Source of the DNA: Setophaga petechia
Lineage: Eukaryota > Chordata > Aves > Passeriformes > Parulidae
Reading direction: 5' to 3'
Assembly: GCA_024362935.1 (NCBI GenBank)
Contig: JANCRA010000123.1
Span: 496,001 to 560,000 of the forward strand
Length of the DNA: 64,000 nt
Part shown: positions 24,455-37,594 of the stretch, one piece after another
Numbering within the stretch: the stretch's first letter is position 1
How the letters are laid out: the number at the start of each line of letters is the position of its first letter
Notes under the pieces: generated by a model
Databases searched by the model: none
What the model was told of the DNA's origin: nothing
What the model saw: the letters and a program-made list of their open reading frames with translations, nothing else
Program-made: the position numbers and the translations under genes

Positions 24455-25985
24455 TTTGTCTTCAGGCCAATTCAGTGAAAACCTAAGAATGGGAAATGCC
24501 CAGGAGCCTCCAGCCATCTCTGCCCTTCCCATCCCTTCCCTGGCTTGGAGCTCTGGCTCCTCACAGCCTTCACAGCTGGGGAAACCCAGCCTTTCTCAGG
24601 AGCCACAAATGCCACTGGCTGCTGGGAAAGGGCTCTGAGGATGGGAAGGTTTCCGAGATGCAGCGCTCTGCAGACAGCTGTGGGATGGCTCTAAGGTCAA
24701 GGAGGAGCTGCTTCATTGTGCTGCTCTTGGAATCCAAATTCCTGGGAGGTTGTCAGACATCCAGGTCGTGCGAATGGCAGTGCCTGCCCTGGCTCCAACC
24801 TGCCCACAGCCTCTCTGCTCTGGGACTTGTGTGCCTCTGGGACTTGTGTGCCTCTGGGATTTGTGTGCCTCTGGGACTCCACCTGAGATTTCTGTTTGTT
24901 TGGCCGTTGCTTGGGTTTTTCTGTGGTTGTTCTTTCTTTAGTAGAACATCTGGGAACACTTGTCCCAATCTCACGGCAGGACACCGTACCCTTTGCTCAG
25001 AAACCCCAAGAGTTTAACTTGGCCATCTGTGCTCCTTGTGACTCCTCTGAGGTCCCCATTTCCGAGATATGGGTCAGGGCAGGTATGTGTCCCCAGTTCA
25101 GAGGTACAGGAAGGAGGGGATGTTTGTCCCCAGGTCAGAGATTCAGGATAGGGAGGGTCTTTTAAGGGCACTTCTGTTGCAGTTCAGTTGCTGGGAAGCA
25201 CAGATATATCTCAGACAATCCTCACACAGCTCCCTGGCCTGAAAACAGGAAAAACATACTGGTTTTCAGACAACAGAAGGCATGATGGCACAATTAAATT
25301 CCATCAGAAAATATTTTAATAAGGGAAAAAATAGGGAGAATTTTTTTCTAAGTGAGGGGAATGCAGCCCCAGAATTGTGCAGAGCAGCCCTGTCCTGCTC
25401 TGGCCCAGGGAATGGCTGGAGCTGGCTGAGCCAAGCATTGCTCTGTGCAGGGAGACCATATAAGAGTAAAGCCTGTGGTGTTACTGATAATGAATGTCTC
25501 CTCATTTCTCATAAATTCTCTGCTAAATGTACGATCACCAAGTTAATAATGCAGCGCAGGGCATGACGGATGGCCAGTTCCAGTAAGTAAATCATGTCTG
25601 GTAAGAAACAGAAGAGAAACAGGCACTTTTACCAGGCAGGACCCCTTGGGAGAAGAATTCAGCAAAGCAGAGCTGAGGACACATCAGGTGTGGATGCTGG
25701 GGGACTGCAGGGGCTGGAGATGCAAGGGCTTGCTGTGTAAGGAAGCCACAGGTGATTCTCTTGGTGCTTGAGACTTCTGAAATCCATCTTGCAAAGAGAA
25801 ACTCTGGCTGTGGTGCTCCCCACATGTTATGGGAGATGATTCCTGAAATATGGTGATGGGTTGCCATCCAGAGCATTGCCACAAAAAGAACAGCCTGGTC
25901 TGTGGGGATGCAGGTGAACAATAACACCCAGGGGTGTGCAGCAGGGTGGGGATTGAGAAAACTCAATCATGTGCCAGCAGGAGAC
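24455..25985. other. Intergenic, nothing recognised
   Basis: Only short repeats such as three GGGACTTGTGTGCCTCT units near 24.83 kb. The same judgement applies to 20.77-21.98, 22.2-23.4, 26.43-26.95 and 27.6-28.68 kb. Confidence 0.5.
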
Positions 25986-25989
25986 CAAA

Positions 25990-26430
25990 CCCCTGGGATG
26001 GCAGTAGCACCATGGCATGGCACCAGTGCCCTGGGATGGCACCAACCCTCTGGGATGGCATGAGCACCATGGGATGGCACCAATGCCCTGGGATGGCACC
26101 AGCACCATGGGATGGCACCAACCCTCTGGGATGGGACTAGCACCACGGGATGGCATCAGCACCATGGCATGGCGCTGGCACCATGGGATGGCATCAGTGC
26201 CCTGGGATGTCACCAACACCCTGGGATGACACAAGTGCCCTGGGATGGCACCAGTTCCCTAGGATAACACCAACACCCTGGGATGGCACCAACCCCTTGG
26301 TATGGCACCAGCACCATGGAATGGCTCCAGCACCATTGGATGGCTCCAACCCCATGGGATGGCACCAACAGCATGGCATGGCACCAATGCCCTGGGACAG
26401 CACCAATCCCCTGGGATGGCACCAGCCCTT
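25990..26430. repeat. 21-bp minisatellite, ~21 copies
   Basis: Unit like CATGGGATGGCACCAACNCC. Being a multiple of three it gives a heptapeptide-like frame, but there is no gene context. Confidence 0.92.
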
Positions 26431-26949
26431 CATGTCCTGCTGTTCCCCTGGGAGCCAAGGAAAGTATTTGAACATCCCTGATATTCCACCCCTGAATACA
26501 CTGATGACTTCAGCATCTTCCTGGCGGGCCAGGAATGAAAGTTTGGACTTTGGAGCACGAACAACCTTTCCTTTCCCTGCCCAGTTTCCTGTTTGATCTT
26601 CCTGCAGGTCCCGAGGAGCCGTGGCTGCAGAGGGGCTCAGCAGAGCCGTCTCCAGCTGTCAGACAGTTCATTGTCTCTGCCTCGGGGACGGGCCCACGGA
26701 AATCCTGCCGTGGGCAGGGCTGGGGGCTGGCCCGGGGCTGGCCCGGGTCATTGTCACATTGCCCCGCACGCGCTCGGCGCCGCCGTGCCCGCTGCTGGGG
26801 CTGCAACCCCTGCCCAGCCCTTCCTCTGCTGCAGGAGAGGTGGCAGACAGGATGTGCCTCGGTGCCTTTGTGCTGCTCTCTTGTATTGCACTCAATGGTT
26901 TTTACACTGCTCCTCCTTCTGGGGGGCTGCATGGCCCCCAAAGCCCCCG

Positions 26950-27320
26950 TGGCCATTGGAAATCAAAGGTGACTCCGACAAAGGGGAGAGAATGATGCAT
27001 CTGACTCCATGGATATCAGAAGGCTCATTAATTACTTTATTACACTATACTGTATACATTTCATCTAAACTGAATCTGCCCTGCACTCACTCTTGCTCAC
27101 AACTGCTCACACTGCACTCATCTCTGATTCTCTCATGCCTGTCCCACACACACACACCTGGCCCTGACAGGCCAAGGGAACAAAACATCCTCACTTTGGG
27201 TAACCAATCTCCACATTGCATTCTACTTTAGCACAGCAAGCAAGATCAGAATTGTGTTTTCCTTCTTCTCTGCTTGTCTCACAGCTTCTCTCTGTTCACA
27301 GGGCATGTGAATACCACAGA
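26950..27320 (+). mobile_element. Family I LTR, copy without the AT array
   Basis: Shares AAATCAAAGGTGACTC, CTGCCCTGCACTCACTCTTG, ACACACCTGGCCCTGACAGG and TGAATACCACAGAGCTG with the copy at 39.25-39.88 kb. Confidence 0.7.
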
Positions 27321-28689
27321 GCTGCCACCAGAGCTGGATGGAGGGAGCAGGGTGGGTGCCAAAGGTGGGGCAGGATGGTGGCACTGGGGCAGCCTGGGGG
27401 GCTGGGGGTGTGTTAAGGGTGAGAAACTGCTCATTTTTATTATTTAAAATTTTTTATTATTTTTTCAAAATTTTTATTATTTAAAAATTATTATCTATTA
27501 TTTATTTTAAAATTTAAAAAGGTTTATTAAACTTTAACAAAAATACAACAAAGGGCTGTTGTTGTAATACCACAACTATACATCACTAAAGCTTTTCTTG
27601 ATATTCACACAATAGTTATCTTTTAATTGTGAGAGCCAATCATCTCATTATCCATCTGTAGCATTAAGGGGGCTCTGGGGTACCCAGGGAGGGCTGTGGC
27701 CGTGCAGAGGAGATCCTGGGCCAGGCAGGGAACACCGAAGGCTCTTTCTGGGGCCAGGCACAGGGGAAAGCCTGGCTGACCTCGGTGCAATGTGTGAAAC
27801 CCTGCAAGCAGCCCAGGCTGGGAAACACTGGCTTCGTGCTGGAAGAGCTAGGGCAGGTCCAAGGGCAGAGGCACAGCCTTGTTGAGCAGTATTCAGTTTT
27901 CAGTTCCTTCATTCTGTGTCAAAGCAAAGGGAGCTCCTGACATGGCTGTGTTTTGGACAGGAATGGCTGAGGTTTGTGTGGCTGAATAACACTGGGAGAA
28001 GAATACCAGGAAGGGAAGGGAAGGAGGGGAAGAGCAAAGCTGCATCTGTGGAGATTGATCAGGGATTTATCAGAGATTTATCAATGCCGTGCTGATCGTC
28101 TGGGAGATGAGCTTGGCACTGCAGAGTCATCAGCCTTATAGCTCATTTCTCCACTAACAAAAGAGTTTCTGGGAGAGAACAGATGGTGTTTGGCTCCTAC
28201 CACCATCTCTGGTGGCCCAGCAACTTTGCTTTGAAGCTGCTAGAAAAGCAATTTCTGTGATCCCCTTCCCACCCCTGTGGCAGTGCCTGATCCACAGGGG
28301 CTGCTGGCTGTACTGGGGTATTTTTGGGGCATTTTTTGCATGCTGCAGATCCTCCCCAGGTGCAGCTGCTGCAGGAGGACGGGAGCTGCTCCAGGGCTGC
28401 CATTCAGGTTTGTGCTGGGGCTCTGGCTGTCCCAAGGCCACTGCAGCTGTTAGGGCAGGTAAGTGAACTTTTGCCAGTGTTGTTTTCCCCAGAGAGCTGC
28501 CTCAGCTGCACACGTCAGCCCTGCTCAAAGAGCAGCTCAGGGCTGTAAAGCCTATCAGTGGGACAGGCAAGGCTGGCAGCTCCAGGCACCAGAGCAGAGC
28601 CGCCTGCAGCAGGTCTGAGCCGGGCAGAACTGGAGCAGGGAGGCTCCCAGGAGCCCTGAATCACCTGTGGGGTGAAATAAACAGGGCAG

Positions 28690-29440
28690 GAGACTTTCTC
28701 TGCTTTGAATGCCTTTATTAAAAATGATCAACTCAAGGTTGGGAAGCTCGATGAGTCCAACACCGCTCCTAGGGTGACTCGGAGGAGAAGGAATGTGCAG
28801 CTTTGTCCATTAAAGGGTAGAGCTGGGGGGGTCCTGTTCTCACAAGAGCAGTGGGCTTGTACCCCCATATTACAACTCTAAAGTTTTCCAAGGTTGCCCT
28901 CTTAGTTCCAGCTAAAGTCTTTGCTCAGGGCGAGGGGCAACAAAGGTTCTCAGCATCTCTGCAGGTTTGGTACTTTGTTCCTCACGTCCAGACATCACTC
29001 TGATTTCTTAATTCTGTGTTGGCTCGTTGTTTTTGGGGTCTTTTCAGTAAGTTTGGTGGGGTATCTTCCCATGGCATGCTGGTCCCAAGGTCATTTTGCA
29101 TTCCCTCTGATGCCCACCCATGTGCCCTGCTCTCACTGTCTGGGTAGCAGGGCCATCAACTCATCCCCAGGCAGGGCCTTACTGATACAAAAGGAGCAAT
29201 TAGTGAAAACAACCGGTGATTACAAGAACAAACAGGTAGAACTTCACCTTGACAGCAACTGGTGTAACTGGTTCTGCAACCCTTTTCCCCCCAAAAATTG
29301 GCAGATTTTTTTACTTATAACACGGGGCAGCTCAGGACAGCTCAGAGCGCTTCCCCTCGTGTCCTGGCCACCAGCAGCAGCCTGCTGCCAGCCCCTGCTC
29401 TCAGACGTGTTTAACTCTCCCAGCAACGCCTTCTAGATGT
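28690..29440 (-). mobile_element. LTR-like repeat; part recurs at 29.78-29.86 kb
   Basis: The block AGGTTGGGAAGCTCGATGAG with ACCGCTCCTAGGGT occurs at 28,735 and 29,788. TTTATTAAAAATGATCAAC at the left end may hold a minus-strand AATAAA. Family not named. Confidence 0.45.
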
Positions 29441-29864
29441 TTCCCCACAGCCACAATCTCAGTCTCAGTGAGTGATGCCTTGTTTACATGGGAGCCTTGT
29501 CTTTGTTCTCCAGATCTGCCCTTGACTCGCTGTCAGGTGTCAGCGTGCAGGGGCTTCAGGCTGTCTGCTGGGTTATTTATGCAGCAGTTCAGACAAAAAA
29601 GAACCAGTTTAGAGCTGCCAGTAGATTTGAGTTCTGGGAGGGAGGGGAGGGAAGGGGAGAGGGGTGATGCTGTGTGTAGCAAGCTGTGCAGTCCCTCTGG
29701 CAGGGTCTGGCTGAGCAGAGAAGTGCTGATGGTGAGCCTGGGATCTGAGCCCTCAGTGGCTCAGGGTCGAACCAGAATGATCAGCTCAAGGTTGGGAAGC
29801 TCGATGAGTCCAACACCGCTCCTAGGGTAACTCGGAGGAGGAGGAATGTGCCCAGCCAGCAGTT

Positions 29865-31925
29865 TGTGCTGTGGAGTTGTTGGCATCTGCCTGGGAGAAG
29901 TAAATCCTGTTTGATTTGGTGTCTGCCTCGTGGAGAGAATCCGCCCATCACGAGGGTCTGTGTGAGACCGAGGGAGGTTGTAGGTCAGGGGACACATGGG
30001 GAGCCCTCACCACTGTGATGGGAACAAAAAATCTAAAATAAAAGCTGTGGTGTGGCAGTAAACAGTGCTGAGTGTGACGTCAGGTCACTGAGGCCCTGAG
30101 CCCATGTCCAGCACCCTCTGTGCACAGAGCTGAGTCAGTTCTGGCCCCTGTGCAAGGAGCATTTTCCAATTCTGTTCAGGGAAATCTTACCGAGAAAGTA
30201 AACAGATGTCTGCCCCCAAACCCTGCCCCTGTGCAGGCCTCTGTGACCTGCTGGGGAAGGGGATGCTGATGCAGCAAAGGGGATCCTCACCCCAAGGTGC
30301 TCCTGGTGCTGAGTTTGGCAGGCACTGGTGAGCACCAAGCTGCTGGTTTGGCAGACTAATTGGGGAAGAGAAAGGAATAACAGCCTGGCCAAGTGCCCCT
30401 GGGCTGGTGGGATGGTGTCCTGGCTTCTGGGACACTGTCCTGACCCTCAGGGGTGCTGTCCTGATGTGCCCCATCTGCTCTGAGCTCTGTCCCACGTCCC
30501 CTCAGGCAAATCCTTTCCTCAGGGACTTCTCCCCACACCCACTCCTGGGGCTGTGGGGCTCCTCTCTGTTGAGGAAGTAATCTTTGATCAGTAGAAATGA
30601 AACCAGGAAAATATTTTCCATTTGTGGCAGGATAAAAATGGCTCAAGCCAGGCGTGATTGATAGCTGAGAAAAAATGCAAGCAGCCCCCGTGCCGTTTGT
30701 GAAGGCTTCCCACTGTCCTTGCTTACAGTAAACACTGAATAAATTTAGCTGCAGAGCCCAGCATGACACAGCCTCTTACTGCAATAATAGCAGTGCCTGT
30801 CTGTTTTCCTTTTTTTTCTCTTTTCTAAGAAATGGGGTTGAGTAGAGCTCCTGGGAAGCCGGGTGGTGATTGCCTCACGGGTTCACTGGACAGCAGGGTC
30901 TGTGCTTGGCCTTGTTTACTCTGAGATAAACTCAGCAGAGAGTGGAGAAAGATGGGGATGGAAATCAGAGGAGCACAGGGAGAGGTGCCCTTGTTTACCA
31001 GGGCTGGCACTGTGGGCTGTGCTGACTAACTTGGCAAACAGGCCCGTGGCACATCCTCTGCGTGGCACCAGTGACGTGCCACCCTGCACCACTGGTCAAA
31101 CCCTGCCTGGGCACCCTGGGCAGCACAGAGGTGTTGACACCCTCATCAGGACCTGCCTGTGTCTTATTCCCACCCTTTGCCCCACATTATTTTTATTCTA
31201 GTGCCAATGTTTGGGTTTCTTTATTTACCAACAGCTGTAATAGTGCAATGTTTTACAAACAGTGGCCAGACACCAAAGTTTTTAGGGAAATAAAACCCCT
31301 TTCCAAAGGTCCCTCTGGGTATCCTTTATCTGATAATGAAGATTTTACCATCTCCCAGCCCTGTGCCATCCAGCAGTGGTGGCTTCTCAATCTGTTCCCC
31401 AATCCTTCTCCATATTAGGTGTAATTTAGCAGCTCCTCTCTCCTCCCCCTTGCTGTAATTTGCACTTTTTGGCTTGAGTCATGGCCTGTAATCGTATCTG
31501 GCCTTCCCCAGGTGCAGATAAGGCTCTGCTTGTGCCAAGCTCAGTGGGACACTGTGCTCCAGGCACAGCCTGAGCTCTGGGGCAAGAGGCAGCACAGAAA
31601 GAAGGGGAAGGCAGCTGTTTTCTGTGCTCTCAGATCCCTCCCAATGGGAAATCACAAACAAACTTGGTTGTTATTAATAAATTGCTTAGAGACATGTGGA
31701 TGAGGTGTGCAGGAACAGAGCCTGACCAGGTGAGAAGGAATTGTCCCCCCAGCAGAGCCCTGGGATGGTCCCTGATCACAGAGCAGGGACATTGGGGCCA
31801 CAGGTGTGACAGCACTGGGGACTTGCTGCCTTCCCAAGGTACTGCAGGTGGTTCTGCAGCAGGACAAGGTTTGGGATATGTAGGAGGGTCAGGATGGATG
31901 GAGATGAGAGATCTCTGCAGCCAGG
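29865..31925. other. Intergenic, nothing recognised
   Basis: No exon visible. A block GAGATAAACTCAGCAGAGAG at 30.93 kb recurs at 32.63 kb (GAGATAAATTCAGCAGAGAG), so part is repeat-derived. 32.75-33.43, 33.72-35.05 and 35.61-36.63 kb are likewise empty of recognisable genes. Confidence 0.45.
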
Positions 31926-31929
31926 GTGT

Positions 31930-32470
31930 GGAATTTGGGGTTTATTGCAAAGGGCCTGGGTGCAGGGCCCTGCTGGGAGCTGCCAGGCACAGCTCAGAGC
32001 AGGCCTGAGAGAAGAGAGGGGGAGAGAGGATGAGAGGGGGAGAGAGTAAAAGGGTAAGAGAGAAGAGAGGGGTAAGGGAGTAAAAAAGGTAAGAGAGTAA
32101 AAAGGGTAAGAGAGTGAGGTTCCCGTTACAACACAATAAATCTTCTTCTGTGTTGAATATTCTGATTATCACTCACCAATCCAGTACAAGATACAAATCC
32201 TACAGCATTTCCATACAGCCTATAAGAATCATTACATTACCATCCTGTGTTCCATTTTAAACCCTATAAACTCCTCTTTGGGCCCCTTCTGCCAAGCTGC
32301 AGGGTCTGCTCTGCCCCTTGGAGCTGTCTGCAAGCAGAGGGTGTTGTTCCATCCAAAGAGGATCACCTTCAGCCAGCCACACCATTGTTTTCCAGTTGTT
32401 CAGTACCTGAGGGATCTCAAAGCTTGCTTTCATTTCAATCTCACTTATAGTTTCCATATTCTCAAACTCT
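31930..32470 (-). mobile_element. LTR-like repeat with purine-rich run
   Basis: Includes GGGTTTATTGCAAAGGG (AATAAA on minus), a GAGAGA/GGGTAAGAGAGTAAAA run at 32,008-32,120, and an AT-rich right part. One copy only in the window, so the call is tentative. Confidence 0.4.
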
Positions 32471-33435
32471 TTTGCCAGACAATTCTATTTATATTCCTGT
32501 TCCATCTTCCCCAACAGAGATGCAGCATTTGGAGCCCAGCAGCCCCTGGGTGCTCCCAGGAATGCAGCAGCTCCAAAGCTCTGCTCCAGCAGCACAGGTG
32601 AGGCAGGAATTGAGGGAATTGCTCTGAGATAAATTCAGCAGAGAGTGGAGAAAGATGGGGAGAGAAATGAGCAATCCTGGCACGGACAGGAGCACAGGGA
32701 GAGGAATTGCAGCCGTGGCTCAGGCTGGAATTGGCCATGGCTCCAGTGGGACCTTCAGGATGTAACAGCAGCCTGGGGACCCTGAGATGGGGCTGCAAGA
32801 CTCCCAGACACTTTAGGGAGGTTGATCATGAATGAGTTTATGGCTTATGAGGGGTTTGTAAGGGAGCCAGGACCCAGATAATGGGGGATTTTAATTACTT
32901 GGATATTGATGGATATAATAAGTGTGCAGCAAACCACAAAGGGAAACCTATGGCTGGAGGGGAGAGTGAGATTGATCTATGCACAGCATGCTAAATCACT
33001 TAAATCATTCAGAGCCTCCTCTGGCCCCAGCTCCAGGAGCAGAGCCAAGTATGATAAATAAGGCCGGAATTGGGAAGTGTCTGGAATCCAAATGTTTGTG
33101 TTCCTGTTCGATTTCAAATATTCATGGGACAAAAGCAGCAAAGCTTTGGCTGGAGCTGCCTGGGGGCTCTGGGAGTCCCTGTGGAGGGGGCTGGACCAGC
33201 AGCAGCAAAGGTGCTCAGGAACTTTTGCACAGATTTGTCTCAGGGTGAGACCTGGGCACGGCAAGGAGGGACCCGGAGGCCAAAGCGATTGGGGATGATG
33301 GAAAATCTGAGCCAGCAGAGTGTGGGTGGGATGACAGGCTGGGCATGGCCCAGGGAGCACAGGGAGCCTGCAGGCAGGGCTGGCCACCTCTCATGGGCTG
33401 GTCCCAGGGATGGTGAGGCTCTCTGGGGTTTGGTG

Positions 33436-33715
33436 TGTTGCTATAGGACACGAAACAACACACACTGCTGCTCTTAAGGTGAAAAAAGGGAAGTTTATTT
33501 TCTGACTCCAGCATTTATAGTTTTTCAAAAGTGACAGTGGATTGGAGCATGACAGTGCCACCTCACCAATGACACTGGGCAAATCAACAGTCCATCAAAT
33601 TTATCTTTGTCTATAAAAGAATGCAAAACAATGAGTTATTTACAGAAAGTGTGTCAGAAAGTTTGTTACAAGAATGTGAACATCAGAAGGCTTAGAAAAT
33701 CTTAAAAATCAGGGC
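33436..33715. mobile_element. Family G LTR-like repeat, second copy
   Basis: Same blocks and orientation as the copy at 14.34 kb, with moderate divergence. Confidence 0.7.
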
Positions 33716-35051
33716 GACATTGGTGCATGGAAGGTGTGCCCAGGTGAGGTCTCCTTCTGCCACCTTGGGTGTGCACCAGGCTCCATCACACAGGCCTGAC
33801 CATCAGATATCATGGGGAAATCTCTGTTTAACAAAAGCAAAGAGTCAGGAGTCAGGTGGACACTCCAGTTTGTGGCTGGAAGAGCTGCTGGGCAGCTGCA
33901 CCATGGAAACCTGTGCCCAGTGCTGCAGGGACAGGGCTGGCTCCAGAGATAAGGGAGATTTCTGTGTGGGTGGCACTGATTTGGGTCTGGAGCTGCTGCT
34001 CTGCATGTGGACCAGGGCTGTGACATCTCTCCTGTTTTTCCATCCACTCCCTGGCAGGTGTCAGTCCCAGCTGAGCCAGCAGATGCTGCTGGGCTCAGGG
34101 AGTTGGTGCAAACTCCCTGAAAAGTGGAAATTACAGGGCCACTGCCTTAAGGCCTGCACAGAAAGTGGTGGTTTTTGAAGAGGTTCTTGGCAATCAAGGA
34201 TCCAAAAATCTTTCCAAACTGGGTTTAATCTCAGAAGGCAGTGAGAAGCTTTGGGAGTGGATCTCTGACCCCTACAGGCCCTGTACCTCTGGCAGCTGAG
34301 GTCTGGGGGGCAGCACCTCTGAAAGAGGGAGGGGAGCAGCTCTTTTGCTGAAATACCATAAATTCTATTCCTGAGCTGCAGAAATGGCCTTAACCCTTCC
34401 TGTCCCAGGGCTCAGGTTGTCCCAGCTGGGGTCTGACAGAGAGCAGCAGAGCCTGGCCATTGCTGCTCAGGATGGCTCCTGTGCTGGACTCACCCCACAC
34501 ATTCTGGGGTGTGCAGAGCTGCCAAAACAAACCCTTGGGGACAGAGCAGGGCTTCAGGAGGGCAGCACAGTTCCCACTGGTGGGATGCAGCAGGGATGCC
34601 AAGCACACGGTTATCCTCAAACACCTCGTGCCATTTTTAGGCACAGACATAAATTATTGAAAATGCCACGTGCTTCCAGTCAGAATGCACCTGAGGGCTT
34701 GGATGTCTGTGTCTTGTGATCAGTGTTAGACAGGAATGGTTTGAAAACAGAGAGGAATCAAAGCTCTCCTGGAGCAGCTGTCCCAGGCTGCCAGGAGAGC
34801 ACACAGGAGAGGCCTGTGGCTCACTGTGGCTCAGCTCTGGGTTCTCCCAGAGCTGCAGGATCCTTGCTGAGCCCCGTTCCAAAGGAGCTGCTGATTGTTT
34901 GTGAGCTGGTTGGTAACCACAGAGCCTGGGCTGTGCAGTTTGCTGGCTGACTTTGTCTCTGCAGGTTTTTTGGCACCTTGCTTGTCCACCAAAGAAGGGC
35001 AGTGTGCTCTCCAGAGAAACTTGGCTCTCCAGAGCCCTCTGACATGATCAG

Positions 35052-35605
35052 TGTGGGAATCCATAAAATCAGAGGGTTTTGGGAAAGCTGCAAAAGGCCC
35101 CAGAGACAGCAGAACTGTGATTAGAGCTGAGCAACAGCCATGAGATTGGTCAGCAGAAAAATTATTTTAAAAGTAGAAAAGCAAGGACAAATAGAACAAT
35201 GGTCTGTGTATTAACACTTGTCTAGAATAACTCCCTAAGCTACAGAAAACTTTATTTAGAGAGATATTAGAATAAGCTTAATAATGGAGCTCTGTGCATT
35301 GTGTTTGAAGGCTCACAAGCAGGTATTGTATTTGAAATAAGCAAGCATTGTTTAACCAAAGGTACCTGTGCTTATATTGGTTGGGTAGAACTACTGTCAA
35401 TGTGCTTTTGCTTTGTGGGATTGGTCGAAAAACTTTTAAAGTGAGTTGTAACATTAAGTTCTTTTTCTGCTGCCTGGGATGTGAGCTGGTGGCATCTTCC
35501 CATTGTCATAACCATGGAATGAGACTGATGCTGGAAAATCAAACAGCTCAGGGCACGTTCCCAGCAGTCCTGTCCTGTTTGTGATTTGTACAAACCCTGG
35601 CTGGT
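35052..35605 (+). mobile_element. Family E LTR
   Basis: Starts TGTGGGAATCCATAAAATC and is alike over about 550 bases to the copy at 57.0-57.55 kb. Confidence 0.75.
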
Positions 35606-36639
35606 GATAATCAGCCTCTCTGATTTCCCATCTCCCCTTTTCTCTGCTGAGGTGACAAATCCTTGCTCCTGAGGACCCTGGTGGCACAGGGCAGCGTGTT
35701 TGGGGAAGGGAGTTTGCAGAAGGAAGAAAATCCCTGTGCTGGGGGTCCTGAGGCCCCCCTGGCACCAGCACTGCTGCTCCCAGCAGGGTTTGGGCATTTC
35801 CAGCCCGTGCAGAGCCCCCATCCCTGCAGGGCCAACCTCCCTCCAGTCCTGGCTGCGTTTCTCATTTAGATGGAGTGATTTTTCCCCTGGTCCAAGTTTG
35901 CTGTTTTCCTGAAATGGTCTGAAATGTAATAGGCCAAGACAATCATTGGGATGAAATATTTCCTCCATGAAATATGCAGCAGCTATTCAGAAATGAAGAT
36001 CAAGTGGAGGGAGTGCTGCCAGGCAGAGATTTAAAGGTGCTGACACGTTCCCGTGGGTTGTTTACTGAAGTCATCTCAGAAGCCCCAGTTTTAGGGCTGT
36101 ATTCAAAAAAAGAGCACAAAATACAATTTAGCAAGAGTTTAATAATTCAAGCTACAGCGTGCTGAGCTTGTTTTTGCCCTTATGGGAACATCATCTCATT
36201 TCAAAGGACCTTGACTGTCTTCTGGTCGTGCAGAAGGGGCACTGCCAGGGCTATTTTTGCACCAAGGCACTGATTGGGTGTGAATCCTGCCTCTGGTGCC
36301 GGTGCCAGCAAAACCTGGGGAGGCAAAACAGAGCCATATGGCCCCATTTCCCTAAAGATGTAAAATTCCAAGGAATCTGGGCGTGCTGACTTGCTAGAAA
36401 AGGGCAGCATAGGCACCTGGCATTTTAAAAAAAGCTTTAGCACGACTCTTGGCACAGGCTGTGCCCACTCAGCCCAGCTGGGTGGTGCAAGGTGAGCCCA
36501 TTCCTGCAGCCTGGGCTGGGCTGTGACATTTGGGAGCAGCCACACCCAGCACGGGGGATGCTCCAGGGTCTCACTTCACCTGCAGAGGGGTCAGAAGAGC
36601 CTTTCTATGGGGCTGACCCTGCCACCAGGCTGTGTGTTT

Positions 36640-36867
36640 TCTATTCTATTCTATTCTATTCTATTCTATTCTATTCTATTCTATTCTATTCTATTCTATT
36701 CTACTCTACTCTACTCTACTTCTATTCTATTCTATTCTATTCTATTCTATTCTATTCTATTCTATTCTATTCTATTCTATTCTATTCTGTTCACTTCTAT
36801 TCTATTCTATTCTATTCTATTCTATTCTATTCTATTCTATTCTATTCTATTCTATTCTGTTCTATCA
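36640..36867. repeat. (TTCTA)n microsatellite, ~45 units
   Basis: Pure TTCTA with short CTCTA and TTCACTTC interruptions. All forward frames are open (Ile-Leu-Phe-Tyr-Ser) and meaningless. Confidence 0.95.
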
Positions 36868-37139
36868 TTCTGTAAGGATCAGGGCTTTGTCACAAATATT
36901 TTTGCCATGCTGGTCCCTTGGGCAAGCCGTGTGTCCCCATGTCCCTACTACAGCACTGTGTTATCACCAAGATTTCAAGTGAAGCCTGTGTGACCTCCAA
37001 TGCTGCACTTTTGTACTTTTTGGGACATCCTGAGCCCTTCATGAACCAGGAGGTGGATTTGGCATGGAGAGCAACCCCTGAGTAACCCCTGTGCCTCGGT
37101 GCAGCCTCCTGGGCACCCCACATTTGTCCCCTTTTCTCA

Positions 37140-37545
37140 CCCACCCTCCTTTCGGGAGCTTGGGTTTGAGCACCTTCAGCATCACTCCCACGACAGAGGG
37201 TTGGTGTTTGCTGGAGTAACCGCGGTCCCTTTGCAGCTGTGGGGGGACAGAGCCGTGCCCGGGTGCCAGCTGTGGGAGCTCCTTCTCGCCCTGCATCCCC
37301 CGATCCCCGCCCGTGCCCACCTCCCATCCCATCCCTGCCCCGCTCGGTTCCCCCGGTGCCAAACGCGGCTTTCTGCCGCCACCTGGTGATGGCCACAAAA
37401 GGGCTGTGACATCTCAGGGCCCGGCAGTTCACGGCTTTTTTGGTCCCTGTGACCCACCCGTCTCCATCCGGGGTGGAGCGGGGATCAAGCGGGGCTTGGA
37501 GGGACACAGCCCTTCCCGGGGCCCGGGGGTGATGTGCTGGTGCTG
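37140..37545. other. CpG-rich patch downstream of IDO
   Basis: GC- and CpG-rich (AACCGCGGTCCC, AAACGCGGCTTTCTGCCGCC, GAGCGGGGATCAAGCGGGG). No gene recognised. Frames through it do not resemble any family I know. Confidence 0.3.
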
Positions 37546-37594
37546 GTGCCAGTGCCACAGGAGGGCCCTGTGCCTGTGCCAGGGGAGTCTCGGG

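Noticed and set aside
26593..27231. Plus-strand 212-codon GC-rich frame
   Set aside because: Extends from a GC-rich patch into a family I LTR; several alternative frames are open over the same stretch and none resembles a known protein.
36492..36993. Open frames with Ile-Leu-Phe-Tyr-Ser repeats
   Set aside because: Translation of a (TTCTA)n microsatellite.
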